Below, one piece after another: positions 32,929 through 44,214 of a DNA stretch of 64,000 bases (positions are counted from its first letter, which is position 1; the number at the start of each line of letters is the position of its first letter). The notes below the pieces were generated by a model that saw only the letters and a list, made by a program, of their open reading frames with translations, searched no databases and was not told the DNA's origin. Origin of the DNA: Hermatobates lingyangjiaoensis (taxonomy: Eukaryota; Arthropoda; Insecta; Hemiptera; Hermatobatidae); assembly GCA_026182355.1 (NCBI GenBank), contig JAPFBL010000608.1, positions 1 through 64,000 on the forward strand. The letters run 5' to 3'. A program made the position numbers and the translations under genes.

Positions 32929-33197
32929 CGAGCCGGTGCAGCGGCAAAACAAACCCCACCCCCTTCTAAATCCCGGGAAAGCCAGAAAGGCGGCTCCTTT
33001 CTGAACCCGATACCCGTGTTTTAAAAATCCGTAGCCGCCTCATGTTCACATTTGCTATCTTTTCCATCCGAGCTAGTGCAGCGGCAAAACAACCCCCCCC
33101 CCCCCCAACCCTTCCAAAGTCCGGGAAAGCCGGAAAGGCGGCTGGCTTCTTTCTGATCCTGACACCCGTGTTTTAAAAAGGCGCGGCAGCCTCACAT
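32929..33197. repeat. 140-bp tandem duplication, interrupted by a hAT element
   Basis: The block beginning CGAGCCGGTGCAGCGGCAAA at 32929 recurs at 33069 (CGAGCTAGTGCAGCGGCAAA) with insertions in a C-run. The second unit ends at the hAT left end at 33198. Confidence 0.75.
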
Positions 33198-33572
33198 CAG
33201 GGTTACCATATTGGCTTTTTTAACGCCAAATTCCTCAAAATTGGCTTTTTTTTTATTAGTGTTTGGCTTACAAAATTTTGTTTGGCTCTTTGGCGTTTTT
33301 TTTGGCTTTTTTATAGAAACTGAAAATAATTATTTAAATAACGATATTTAGTGTGCAACAATTCTGCTTAACTACGGTACTTAACATCTTATGTATTCTT
33401 ATTTTCATTTTGGTATAATTTTTACAGATGTCAGTGTTGACTCTATAGTGCTAGGTGTACATTCTGGTTTTGTCATTCAATATTTCTTACTTTTGAACCC
33501 ATCATCATACCAAAGTGGAAACCATCATACGATAGCAACAGAAAATATAACATTCAATGGGAAAAGACATTT

Positions 33573-33824
33573 GTGTGGCTCACCAAATCAACTGATGGCT
33601 CAAATTCAGCATATTGCAAACTCTGCAGATGCACTATTGTGCCGAGATTTTCAAATCTAATAAATCATGAGACATCAGTAAAACACAAGAAGAATACACC
33701 ACCTTCTCAAAAAACACTTTCAGTGATAAAAACGAGTACAAAAACTGATGATAAAGTTAAAATAGCAGAGCTACAAATTGCTGTTAGCATATCTTGCCAT
33801 AGTGCCATACAATTGATCACATGA
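33573..33824 (+). pseudogene. BED zinc finger of hAT transposase (5' part of the frame)
   Basis: The reading WLTKSTDGSNSAYCKLCRCT and FSNLINHETSVKHKKN gives a BED-type C-x2-C..H-x4-H finger with the upstream tryptophan. It is followed by a Lys/Thr-rich linker and HSAIQ, then TGA at 33822-33824. The catalytic frame starts at 33821 in a different phase, so one small indel near 33811 separates two parts of a single gene. Confidence 0.75.
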
Positions 33825-35512
33825 GTGAAATAATGGTAGCCCATGGAACTGGTAGTACTCTTGGTCAGATAAAATTGCACAGGACAAAGTGCATAGCATT
33901 AATAAAAAATGTTATTTCACCTGAATTGAAATCTGATTTAATTCAAGATCTTCAAAATAAGAAGTACACACTTATTATCGATGAATCCACTGATGTTTCC
34001 ACTCAAAAATATTTGTGTATTTTAGTTAGGTACTTCAGTGATAAAACAAATGAAATTACTACTAGTTTTCTCAGTTTGATTCCAGTTCAGGAAGCCACTG
34101 GAGATAACATATTCAATTTAATTAAAAATGAAATAGAAGGTTGTAATCAAGATTTGAAAAATTGCATTGGTTTTGCATCAGATGGTGCTTCAAACATGGT
34201 TGGATGCAACAATTCTGTTTGGACCAGAATTAGAGATATATCCCCGTCATGTATAGAATATAAATGTGTGTGTCATTCACTGGCTTTGTGTGCCAAATAT
34301 GCAATTTCAAAATTACCTTCAAACATTGGATTTTTGTTAACAGAGATACCAAATTGGTTTCGACATAGCAATCTAAGACGAGAAGCATTTAAAATGTTAT
34401 TTAAAATTATGAACTCTGCAACAGAATTTCAGCTAGCTAGAACTGCACCATTACCGTTTGAAAAAACATCTTCAACACGCTGGCTTATCCGAGGAAAAGT
34501 GATGTTCAACATTTTGATGAATTGGGAAGAGCTCAAAGCATACTTTATTTCAGCTGAATTAGCTCAAGAAAACTTTGACGCTAAATATAAGGCAAGAGTT
34601 ATAAAGGAAATGCTTTTAGATCAAACGAATTATTTATACTTTCATTTTGCCACCCCTTGTGTGCAAGAATTTGAGAGATTAAATGCCCTCTTCCAGAAAA
34701 CTAAGGCAGATCCACATGAACTACATGATGAGCTATTAATGCACTATAAAAGTCTTCATAGTAGGATATATGATACTGATCATAAAAAAAAATATATTAT
34801 TGATGTTGATTTTGGCACTAAATTTCTGTCAGAGTGTGATAACTATATCCAAAAAAATTCTAACAACTTTAATTGCCAACAAGTAATCTTGGATGTTAAA
34901 AAGAGATGTTTATCCATGCTGGAGGAAGCCCATGATCAAGTTAAAAAGCGACTTCCTACAGCAAGAAATTTATTTAAAGATCTAATCAATTACAGCCCAG
35001 CAATAATTTTAAACCAAGTTTCAAGACCAATATTTTCAAAATTGCCTTTTTTGCACTTGGCTGAGGAAAATCAAACTATTATTGAAGAGCAGTATCGAAA
35101 ATTGCCCTTTATTGATTGGAAAGAACAAAAACCATTTAAAGAAAATGGGATACCCCAGGACACAGAGCAGTTTTGGAAGGGAGTAATGCAGCATCCACAA
35201 TTTAAAGAGCTTGCTACATTTGCTCTTACTTGCCTTGTAACACCTATAAGCAATGCTGTAGTGGAGAGGGTGTTCTCTCTATTAACTTGTATAAAAACTA
35301 AAGCAAGAAATAGACTTCAGCTGTCTTTATTGGAAGCAATTATTAGAATTAGAGCAGAACTCTTGACTTCCAATAAGTGCTGTAAGGAATTTGTACCTTC
35401 AACCAAAATGTTGAATAGATTCAAAGCTGACATTTTATATTGTAAGAAATCCTCCACTGAGTCTGTCAACAATGAAGAGGACAACCTTTTTGAAGAAGAA
35501 GTTTTTATGTAA
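33821..35512 (+). CDS. hAT transposase, catalytic and dimerisation domains
   Basis: Open frame of 563 codons. LIIDESTDVSTQKYL near residue 50 holds the first catalytic Asp; GFASDGASNMVG holds the second; KCVCHSLALCAKYA is the C-x2-H block; TSSTRWLIR is the conserved STRW block; TPISNAVVERVFSLLTCIKT holds the Glu and begins the C-terminal dimerisation region. This is the ZBED/SCAND3-like branch of hAT. The catalytic set is complete and the frame unbroken; only the link to the BED finger is shifted. It would cut and paste DNA carrying the element ends. Confidence 0.88.
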   Translation: MSEIMVAHGTGSTLGQIKLHRTKCIALIKNVISPELKSDLIQDLQNKKYTLIIDESTDVSTQKYLCILVRYFSDKTNEITTSFLSLIPVQEATGDNIFNLIKNEIEGCNQDLKNCIGFASDGASNMVGCNNSVWTRIRDISPSCIEYKCVCHSLALCAKYAISKLPSNIGFLLTEIPNWFRHSNLRREAFKMLFKIMNSATEFQLARTAPLPFEKTSSTRWLIRGKVMFNILMNWEELKAYFISAELAQENFDAKYKARVIKEMLLDQTNYLYFHFATPCVQEFERLNALFQKTKADPHELHDELLMHYKSLHSRIYDTDHKKKYIIDVDFGTKFLSECDNYIQKNSNNFNCQQVILDVKKRCLSMLEEAHDQVKKRLPTARNLFKDLINYSPAIILNQVSRPIFSKLPFLHLAEENQTIIEEQYRKLPFIDWKEQKPFKENGIPQDTEQFWKGVMQHPQFKELATFALTCLVTPISNAVVERVFSLLTCIKTKARNRLQLSLLEAIIRIRAELLTSNKCCKEFVPSTKMLNRFKADILYCKKSSTESVNNEEDNLFEEEVFM

Positions 35513-35639
35513 TTTATGTATAATATGTAATTAAAATTGGAATTTTGTAGTTAGTAAAATTATTTGGCTTTTTTTGGCTTTTATTTTTCTCGATTTGGCT
35601 TTATTTGATCCCTGGGATCTGGTAACCCTGCTACCACTC

Positions 35640-36190
35640 TAGCAAGGCACTGCTCTCCACTGTCCCTCCCAGACCAGCAACCATTATTAATGGCTGCAAC
35701 CAGACTTGCACCTGCTTAATTACTCCCTTTAGTTTAGTCTTACTGTACTGGTTGCTATTATTATTGCCACTATTACCCTTATTATTTACTCTACCTATTT
35801 TATTCACTCATTATTTACCCATTTTATTTATTTTATCTATCCTAATTTATTTTAATCTATTCCTATTATTCCACTACCCCACTTTAATATTACTTATTAT
35901 TTATTAAGTATTTATTTATCCTTTCCCTCTAATTATTGCAAGTTGACCTATAAATAAAACAATTAATTGCCTTGTTATTTAGATCGAATTAAACAAATTA
36001 TTTTACTTTATTATTTTATTAATTATTTCTTTAATTAGCTTCACTACCAATTCTTTTCAGTACTGTTGTTTACAGTATTTTTCTCATAAGTGGTCGGAAT
36101 CTGTTCCTTTTTTATTGGAGTTAAATAACAAACTAATTATAAACAGCTATAAATTAAATCTGAGCACTTGGTCCACTACCTCTGAGTTCA
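35640..36190. other. A/T- and pyrimidine-rich non-coding stretch
   Basis: Many TTATT/TTTAT words and no recognisable gene. It resembles the pyrimidine-rich leader before the LINE at 38256 in texture only. Confidence 0.4.
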
Positions 36191-36196
36191 GAGGAT

Positions 36197-36457
36197 ATGA
36201 ACGAGTCAGAGACGTCCGACTCTTCGGAGGGCTACCATCCGGGGGCGAGCGGCCCTATTGTTCGGCTGGGCGGGACCCTCAAACCAAAACGGAAATCCTC
36301 CTACCTACCTTCGGAGAGCGAGGGGGAGGGACCCGGGGGGTCCGGGCAGGGGGCCTTCCTCAGGGCGACGGCCAAGATCAACAATATCATCTCTGGGTAC
36401 TTAGGATCTAAGAGAGTCAGCAAAGCGGCAGCGGAGAAAATTAGAGGGCTAGGCTAA
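36197..36457 (+). CDS. GC-rich 86-codon frame, possibly LINE ORF1 N-terminus
   Basis: ATG at 36197. The protein is Ser/Glu/Gly-rich (SETSDSSEGYHPG, SESEGEGPGG) and then reads AKINNIISGYLGSKRVSKAA before the stop. The layout, acidic-serine N-terminus followed by an I-N-x-I..Y..K-R segment, resembles the ORF1 start of the LINE at 38256 (VDNITSIVNSYVKNKRF). GC content matches the GC-rich LINE at 43189, which lacks this part. I infer, weakly, that it is a detached 5' piece of that family. Confidence 0.4.
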   Translation: MNESETSDSSEGYHPGASGPIVRLGGTLKPKRKSSYLPSESEGEGPGGSGQGAFLRATAKINNIISGYLGSKRVSKAAAEKIRGLG

Positions 36458-36942
36458 CCGCAACTCTTGAAGCCCTCAGTTGCGCTCTAGAGTTCAAGGA
36501 GTAAGGACCGCTGCTGTCTTATCTCGTATCCCGGCTCTTCGCTGCACTAGCTAAGTCTAAAGTTTATTCCTGCTCAAGCTCAATCTTCTACTTCTATTAG
36601 TCAAGACATTGCTCTTGACTATCTCTAATCAGTTTATTAAACTTTTCTTCTTTAACAATTTTAATTTATTTAATTTAATTTCAATTGTTCTTTTCTCTGT
36701 TTTCCTTATTTGCCTATATCTCTGCTTAGAGTCACTGGTTTCTTGCCAAACTCTGCAAGTGGTTGATACAAAATTAGTTCTGATTAACTGTAAAATTTCA
36801 TTAAAATTAGCCAAGCCAATTAGCCGCTAGCTAATTTGCAAAATAAAGTGTTTTTCTCTGCTCTGTTTTAATTCCAGTCTAGGCGAGGCTTGTTCGTGGC
36901 GAAGGGTCGTCTTATCGCTTGCGCGACGACCCTTGTTATCTA

Positions 36943-37847
36943 CGAGGTGTGTAAATAAAGTAGTGAGACTGATTTTTTTTTTAAATTTTCTATTCAAATA
37001 TAATTACAATGTGATATTGTCACCTTCAAAATAGTTCCCTTCGGAAGCCACACAGCGCTGGAGACGGTCCTTCCAATCATTGTAGCATTGCTGGAACTCG
37101 GATTCTGGAATGGCCTTCAGCTGGTCGGTTACAGCAGTTTGTATGTTTTGTAGTGTCCCGAAATGAGTTCCCTTGAGGTGATTTTTCAATCTCGGGAAGA
37201 GGAAAAAGTCACAAGGACTCAAGTCTGGTGAATAAGGAGGCTGAGGAGCAACAGGAATGTTTTTACTGACCAAAAACTCGTTTATTGAGATGGCAGTGTG
37301 ACAGGGCGCGTTGTCGTGATGCAACACCCACTTGTCTTTGATGTTTGGCCGCACACGAAGGACTCTTTTTCGTTCCCCGATCATTCTGACTGTCAAGCGT
37401 CGATCTGAACGCACAAGGTTCCGTACTCTGTTGACATTTTCATCGGTGTTTGCACTTGAAGGCCTTCCGCTTCGTGGTTCATCTTCAATCGACTCTCTTC
37501 CTTCTGAAAATTCCTTAAACCACCGAAAAACCTGTGCCCTTGATAAAACACGTTCTCCATAGGCCTCCTGAAGTTTTTCAAAAGTTTCGGTTGCATTATG
37601 TCCAAGTCTGAAGCAAAATTTGATTGCACACCGCTGCTCAACTTTGAGGTCACTCATTTTTAAAACGCTCAAGAAAAAACCATTTCACGAAAACCAACGC
37701 TACGGACAAACAAATGACTGTGGCGAGTTCAGATTCATACTGGAGGCGCATCACACGTGCACCTGACGCTACTCAAGGCCACGCGTCTCCAGCGTTGCCA
37801 GATCGAAAGCGACGTTGCCAGTCTCACTACTTTATTTACACACCTCG
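36943..37847 (-). mobile_element. mariner element, internally deleted, 29-bp perfect TIRs
   Basis: 29-bp terminal repeats at 36943-36971 and 37819-37847 (outer end CGAGGTGTGTAAATAAAG) are exact reverse complements, and each is flanked by TA (36941-36942 and 37848-37849), the mariner target duplication. The 905-bp element contains a shortened transposase on the minus strand. Typical mariners are about 1.3 kb. Confidence 0.93.
37004..37672 (-). pseudogene. mariner transposase, internally deleted
   Basis: 222 codons on the minus strand against the usual 340-350. The N-terminal helix-turn-helix region is intact (EQRCAIKFCFRLGHNATETF, AQVFRWFKEFSEGRESIEDE, PRSGRPSS). After RRLTVRMIGE the frame jumps to VLRVRPNIKDKWVLHHDNAP, so about 120 residues including the first catalytic Asp are lost. 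The second Asp (HHDNAPCHT) and the third (YSPDLSPCDFFLFP, DD34D type) remain. The deletion keeps frame, giving a protein that may bind the ends but cannot cut. Confidence 0.93.
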
Positions 37848-37849
37848 TA

Positions 37850-38255
37850 CTACGCTCACTCTCGTCAGACCCCTGTCAACTCTACCTCTGTGATTCCTTT
37901 TCTTTAAATATTTCTTTAATTATTTTTTCCCAATTATTTCTTTAAGTGCCTTCTTTAATTATTTCTTTTAAAATATTTCTTTAATTATTTTCTTCAATTA
38001 TTTTCCTCTACTTGGCTCTATATTTATTTCTTTAATTTTATTTCTCTAACTTTCCTATTTAATTGTTTCTTTAATTATTTCCTTAAAATATCTTCCTAAT
38101 TATTTTCTCCATTTATTTTCCTTTTTGTTTTCTCTAATTATTTTCTTTATTTCACTTTCTTTAACTATTATTATTTTCTTAAGTATTTTCTTTGAATACT
38201 TTATTTGTTGGACTATATATTTTTTGTTTAATTTTTTTATTATTTATTAAACATC
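37850..38255. other. T-rich leader before the LINE
   Basis: Degenerate repeats of TTTCTTTAATTATTTTC fill 37905-38180. The stretch directly precedes ORF1 of the LINE and may be its 5' UTR. Confidence 0.45.
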
Positions 38256-39760
38256 ATGTCTAAGAAAAAGATTAGTAGAGAGAAACCCATATCAAAGTTA
38301 CTCGTTGAAACGGACAGCAATGATTCCTCTACAGATGAAAATAACGCGTCTTCAGATTTGTCTTCAGCGCCTATTAGTTTGTTTGATCAAGCTAAAGAAT
38401 CACAAAACAAATCATTTGATAAACGGTCCAAGAGATGCTCGTTGTCTGATCCAGTCATGCCCCCTTGAAATTCACCACCAACTATCGAAATCTTCAACAA
38501 ACATGTTGACAACATAACGTCTATCGTCAACTCCTACGTTAAAAATAAGAGATTTTCTCTAGGCTATGAAGGTTCTGTTAGTACGTCTCTCAAATCCATG
38601 CAACTACTTTTCCAACAAGTGCTGGACAAGGCAGGTGATCACAGTTCTAACTCTAACTCTATCAACGATAAATTGGACAACTTATTATCCCTCCACACAA
38701 AGGAAAGAAACTCGTACAAACATCTGGAAGAATCACTATTCAATACAATTAATGACCAGAGGTTACAACTGGAATTGCTAACAAACGATATGCATACTCT
38801 AAAAAATGATCTTAATGAGATCAAAGCAACAAAAAACACATCTCCCGAACTCCTAGATAAAGAATTAACAGTTATTGATGAGCTGAAAAAAGACCTACTT
38901 CTAACAAGAGATTCCTTAGAAATATCCACAACAGCAATGATCAATCACAGTGAACGTAAAAAGAGCACGCCCTCCGATTCCTACGCTAAAGCCCTAAGAT
39001 CAAACCCCTCAAATCACAGTAATACCAACTTTCCAAACACAAGCTCTATCAAAATAACCAGAGTAGAGAGTGACGAGGAAATCAACCCAAAAGACTTAGA
39101 GGACTTGAACCTAAAAATTAACAAGGCCATCACAAGGAAAAAAGAGATAATAATAAATGTAGATGACAATAATGTAAACAACATTATTAAAGACCCCAGA
39201 TTAAAAGACTCAGGAATCAAAGCTTCATTAATCAAAAAAAGGAACCCGAGAATTATAAGTATAGGCATGCCACGTGCTGAAAACACTGACGAACAGGCAA
39301 ACCTACTACACAACATCTACACCTTAAATTTCAAGAACGTAATTTCGGAGGAGGAATTCAGGAAGAATTTCACACTTATAACATCACTGAAAAACCGCCG
39401 TAACCCCTCTTTATCAGATTACGTATTCGAACTGTCCCCATCCCTAAGAAATACCCTGGGGTTAACTCCCAACAAAGACTGTATTATGGGTTATCCTCCT
39501 ATTTTTATAAAGACCACATTTACATACCCCACTGTACCAAGTGTCAGTCGTATGGTCACACTCTCAAAGGTTGCACTTCGAAAAAGGAAATCTGCGGGAA
39601 CTGCAGCAAAAGTGGTCACCTATCTAAAGACTGCCGCTCATGCAAAGATAACGGCTTTAAATGCCCCAACTGTAAAGACCAGCATCACTCAAAGGACCCT
39701 CACTGCCCAACTTTCATCGCATACCAAAACTCACTAATATCAAACACTCAATATGACTAA
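38256..39760 (+). pseudogene. LINE ORF1: coiled coil, RRM-like region, zinc knuckles
   Basis: From ATG at 38256: Ser/Asp-rich N-terminus, in-frame TGA at 38466-38468, a coiled-coil stretch (about 38600-38940; LELLTNDMHTLKNDLNEIK), an RRM-like domain (RIISIGMPRAE, FKNVISEEEFRKNFTLITSL), then after a 1-nt loss near 39500 the knuckles CTKCQSYGHTLKGC, CGNCSKSGHLSKDC and CPNCKDQHHSKDPHC. The shifted frame stops with TAA at 39758-39760, inside ORF2. The product would bind LINE RNA. Confidence 0.82.
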
Positions 39761-42700
39761 TAAAGAATATATCTCCTTTTTACAAGTCAATGTTATGAAG
39801 TCTTTTGCGGCATCCCAGGACCTGCATATTGCTCTCTCTAATCTAAACCCGGATATACTCTTAATTCAAGAGCCTAAATTACTACCTTCTTCTAAACTTC
39901 CACTGGGTTCAAATTACACTTATATTACAAACAAGAACAACCATATGACTTCCATTGCCTACAAAAGAAATACATTTGACGTAACAGTACTACACAAATA
40001 TTGTACAATCAATACTACAACCTGCTGTTTTACCTTTTCTGGGAAATCTTTTATCGTCTTATCAGTCTACAGTTTTCAAAACGTCTATGCCAGGTACACT
40101 ATCTCTATCCTAGAAAAAATACTTCATGACTGTGCAGGATTTCCAATTTTTATAGGAGGTGATTTCAACGCAAAGCACTCACTATGCTTCAATAACAACT
40201 TCAACAGAAGAGGCAACCAATTCGCAAACTTCATCTATTCAAACAACTTCAATCTGATTAATGTCCAATCCAATAATTATACTTTCCCTGGTAAACAATT
40301 AGGAAACGATTGTAAAAGTAATATTGATCTAACGCTATCCAAAAATATCAATCCAGACTCAATTAAAAATTGGAAAATCCACTACAGAATTACCTCTTCC
40401 GATCATAATGTAATCACCTTCAAATGGGAAATCTCCAACCAGAACAATAAACTGAACTACAAAATTATTCACAAAATTCATAACAGTAAAGTGTTTTGCA
40501 AAAAATTATCAGACCTCTTAAACGACCATCCGCTAAAGATTTCAACAACCAAAGACATTGACGACTCGGTGTCCTTTCTATCCAATAGTATCCTAGATTC
40601 ATGTATCAAAAAGAAAATTAAACACAAACCTGCGGGTAAAACACCATGGTGGAACCCAAACCTAGCCCAAGAAAAGGCAGAAATACAAAAACTGAAAAGA
40701 CATTTGAAAAATAACAATAATAACCAAGAATTAATATCAAACTTAAAAGACAAAAGGAAAAAATACATCATAATGATAAAGGTGGCAAAACTTAAGGCAT
40801 GGAACAAACTGCTAAGAAAAGACTCAAGAACTAACCCATGGTCATCTTACTGGAGAATTTTAAAGAACCAACAAAATAATCTTACGATGTCCAGCACAAA
40901 TTACATCCATGGAAAGATACTGTAGCACACGAACTAACCAAACTATTCCCTATCACATGCGATTATAGGCAACTCTCAACACTACCACATTTTGAGGACG
41001 ATGACTCTGCACAGGAGGAGGTCATCAGAGACATTATTCTTTCAAGAAAACCAAGGAAATCTCCGGGTATCGATAATATCACATACTCAATGATTAAAAC
41101 TGGCATAGATTTCATCGCCCCTTACCTAACAAAATTAATTAATAAATGCTTACACCTTGGATACTTCCCCAAGGATTGGAAAATATCTAAAATCATCCTC
41201 CTTAAGAAAAAAGACAAATCAAAATTAAGACCAATCTCCTTATTGTCGTCCTTGGGTAAAATCTTCGAAGCATACTTAAAACTTAAATTAGAAACTTCCA
41301 TTTCTTACAACTTCCTGATAAATAAAGACCAATACGGTTTTATAAAGAATAAATCTACCACAAAAGCCGTTGAAAGGGTGATAGACATTATAAATAATAA
41401 TAATACAAAATATATTTTGGGCATTTCTTTAGACATCTCAAACGCTTTCAACTCACTAAATCACCAAATCATGATTGATCGACTAGTAAAACTAAACTGC
41501 TGTAACAACATTGTCAACGTTCTCTCCAACTATTTCAGCAATAGATCCATCATCTTCCAAGGTAACCAAGGTTCAGTACTTCACCCTATCACAAGAGGCT
41601 GTCCTCAGGGCTCAATACTTTCTCCCATACTATGGAATCTGTACATTAACAACTTACTAGTCGTAATCTCAGGTCTTCGTATCAATTTCGTGGCTTATGC
41701 CGATGACATCTTCCTGCTTGTTGAGGAGGAGTCAAGACGCAAATTGGAGACAAAGGCACAAGAGGTAATAACCACAATACTAGAACATCTAAACTATCTA
41801 CGACTCGAGGTATGCGGTGAAAAGTCAAAGGGCATACTCCTTAAAGGCCAACTTAAACGTCTTCCCATAATCAAAATTAATAATAATTCCCTAAAAATTT
41901 CACAACACTTTAAAACTTTTGGGCGTTACAATAGATAAAACCCTAAACTTTAAAAGCCACATCAAAGACTTAAAATTCAAAATCATACAAAAATTCAGTA
42001 TTTTTAAAAGACTATCTGGCTATAGATATAAAGGATCTCTCCTTTACCCAACTCATAAAGGCCCACAGGGCAATAGTAGAGGGCATAGTTCGCTATGGTC
42101 AAGACATCTGGTTCCTCCGTCTACCAATCTCCTCCCACCAAAATCTAAATAGACTTTTCAGATTTAGTCTATTAAAAATCTCTAAAGGTTTTAAAACAGT
42201 ATCTACCGACTGCCTATGCTTATTAAATAGAGTCCTCCCGGCGAAATATTTCCTCCTCCTACTAACATTAAAACAAGAAATCAAAACATCAGGAAAATGT
42301 TTCTTCGATGAACTAAACAACAGATTAAAGGACACTGATCTCACATCTGAAAAAAAGACTGTCGCTACAATTCAAGATTTCCTACTGGAAAAATGGTTCA
42401 GGGAGATAAAGAAAAAAGAAAAATATCCACATATATTCATTTTCATAAACGATATCCACAAATATTGGAAACTCAATTTTTTCAAAACAAATTACGCAAT
42501 CACCCAAATCCTAACCGGCCACGGCAAATTTCGCTCATATTTGTACTACATCAAAGCAGTAGAGAACCCATACTGCCTCGACTGTAACAAGGGTGAGATT
42601 GACAATCCGTTCCACCTCCTATTTTTCTGCCAAAAATACAAAGATCTGAGATTTGACTTTAGTCTCAAATTGCAATCACTGGGCCTAGATTGGCCACCAC

Positions 42701-42870
42701 CGCCACACAAATTACTCAAGTCAAAAGAGATATATACTTGTTTTAAACAATACGCCACCAAACTCATTTTGATGAGACTAAAGTCAGATTACAGTAGCTC
42801 CATCCCCTACTTCAACAATCTCCATTCGCAAATGCCATTAAACTCAGACAACGACTCAGAGGACCAGTGA
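39753..42870 (+). pseudogene. LINE ORF2: AP-endonuclease, RT, C-terminal zinc finger
   Basis: ATG at 39753. Endonuclease blocks are intact: FLQVNVMKS, ILLIQEPKL, GGDFNAKHSL, SNIDLTLSKN, SSDHNVITF. RT: KSPGIDNITYSMIK, LRPISLLSSLGKIFE, GISLDISNAFNSLNH (motif A), RGCPQGSILSPILWNLYIN (motif B), FVAYADDIFLL (motif C YADD). The tail has TGHGKFRSYL and CLDCNKGEIDNPFHLLFFC. Frameshifts near 40905 (1 nt lost), 41918 (1 nt gained in a T-run) and 42045 break the frame. I see no RNase H blocks. All catalytic residues are still encoded. Confidence 0.87.
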
Positions 42871-43188
42871 GGAAGACAATCATCCATATCCACCGTCTCA
42901 TAAACTTGACTCTCATGTCTCTTTTAAGCTGTCCCTAGCAAATTGTATGGAGCCTTTTCATGCCTCCGGGGAAGTATGCAGACAATTTGGTTACGTATGG
43001 GTGACCGGGGCCCACCCAGTCGGTCGTCTCCGAACACTGCCCTTTCCCAAGGGCCGGGCATATGTCGTGAGGCCTCGTACGGTCTTCTTTTAGGGAATGG
43101 TCGGCATACTTCCCCTACTAGGTTGTTTTTTTTTTTCTCCTTCTTCTTCTTCTTTCTACGGGCTACTGACCCACACAGCTGCCAATAG

Positions 43189-44214
43189 CTGTTCAGTAGG
43201 ACTTCGGTCCGGAGTTCCACCCGAGAGCTCTTAGGGAATGAGCTGCGGGACATTAGGGGCGAACTGAAGGCGGTCAAGAATCTGGCGGGAAAGATGCGTC
43301 AGCTGAGGGAGGGACTGTCCTCCAGCGCGGCTCACGTCTCGGAGCTCAAGGACAATCTTGTATCTGCTAAGGAGACCATCCTATCAAAAACAGAGGAGGT
43401 TCAACAACAGTTGGTCTCATACGTCGAATCCACTCCACAAGGACATTGCTCCTATGCAGGAGCCCTCAGAGGTGGACCCTCTGGGGAAGCTCGCGAAAGA
43501 CCGGCGGGCATCACCACCTTCAGGGTCACCCCGAGGGAAGGTTCCGCACCAGTGGTGCCGGGGAACCTGGCCGAGCTCATTCTAAAGACGAGGGTCTTCA
43601 CCCGGGGTGAATCGGTTCTGCTCAGCACTGAAGAATCTAACAAAGAAGATATAGTGGAACACCAGGGGCTGAGGGATGCGGGCTTGATGGTCACTGAGGT
43701 ACCCAAGCTCAACCCCAGGATTATGGTGCTGGACTTGCCGGTGGAGGAAGACAAGGAGGCCCTCCTTTCCAAGGTGTATAACACCAATTTTAAAAAGAAT
43801 ATCAGCCTGGAGGATTTCCAGAAACAATTCTGCCTTGTGACCATGCTCCCTAACAGGAGAAACCCAAACAGAGGCGATTATATTTTCGAGATTGCTCCCA
43901 GCCTCCGCAGGACCCTCATGTCCCAGCAGACCAGACTGTACTACGGCCTCTCCGCGCATCCTTACAAAGATCATGTAAGGATCGTGAAGTGCCACAAATG
44001 CCTACACTTTGGACACTTTGCCGCCTCCTGCCCGGCGAAGAAGCGGTCCTGCGGCTTCTGCGCCAAGTCGGGGCACATCCAGGGGGATTGTAAATCAAGG
44101 AGTGGTCCCCCATGCTGCGTCAACTGCAGGGGATCGCATCCCGCCTCGGACCCCGCATGCCCGCGATACCAGGCTTACCGACGAGACCTCCTGTCGCGCA
44201 TCCAGTATGACTAG
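43189..44214 (+). CDS. GC-rich LINE ORF1, N-terminally truncated
   Basis: The frame is open from 43189; the first ATG is at 43294. A coiled-coil segment (ELRDIRGELKAVKNLAGKM, SELKDNLVSAKETILSKTEE) is followed by an RRM-like domain (RIMVLDLPVEE, KKNISLEDFQKQFCLVTML, PNRRNPNRGDYIFEIAPSL) and knuckles CHKCLHFGHFAASC, CGFCAKSGHIQGDC and CVNCRGSHPASDPAC. The same order as in the 38256 element. Stop TAG at 44212-44214 overlaps the ORF2 ATG at 44207. No disabling change inside what remains. Confidence 0.83.
   Translation: MFSRTSVRSSTRELLGNELRDIRGELKAVKNLAGKMRQLREGLSSSAAHVSELKDNLVSAKETILSKTEEVQQQLVSYVESTPQGHCSYAGALRGGPSGEARERPAGITTFRVTPREGSAPVVPGNLAELILKTRVFTRGESVLLSTEESNKEDIVEHQGLRDAGLMVTEVPKLNPRIMVLDLPVEEDKEALLSKVYNTNFKKNISLEDFQKQFCLVTMLPNRRNPNRGDYIFEIAPSLRRTLMSQQTRLYYGLSAHPYKDHVRIVKCHKCLHFGHFAASCPAKKRSCGFCAKSGHIQGDCKSRSGPPCCVNCRGSHPASDPACPRYQAYRRDLLSRIQYD

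Larger units (their letters stand above)
33198..35630 (+). mobile_element. hAT DNA transposon, nearly full length
   Basis: The left end CAGGGTTACCA (33198) and right end TGGTAACCCTG (35620-35630) form 11-bp terminal inverted repeats. Both subterminal regions carry many copies of TTGGCT in the same orientation (about five at 33214-33310, about three at 35563-35600), a likely transposase binding array. The flanking 8-mers (CCTCACAT and CTACCACT) do not match. The transposase is broken by one frameshift between its zinc finger and catalytic parts. Confidence 0.82.
38256..42870 (+). mobile_element. Nearly full-length AT-rich LINE (R1/Jockey-group)
   Basis: Both open reading frames can be followed end to end: ORF1 (38256-39760) and ORF2 (39753-42870), overlapping at TATGACTAA. 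ORF1 has one stop and one frameshift, ORF2 three frameshifts; all are single-base events. It is thus a young but dead copy. A GC-rich relative follows at 43189. Confidence 0.88.
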
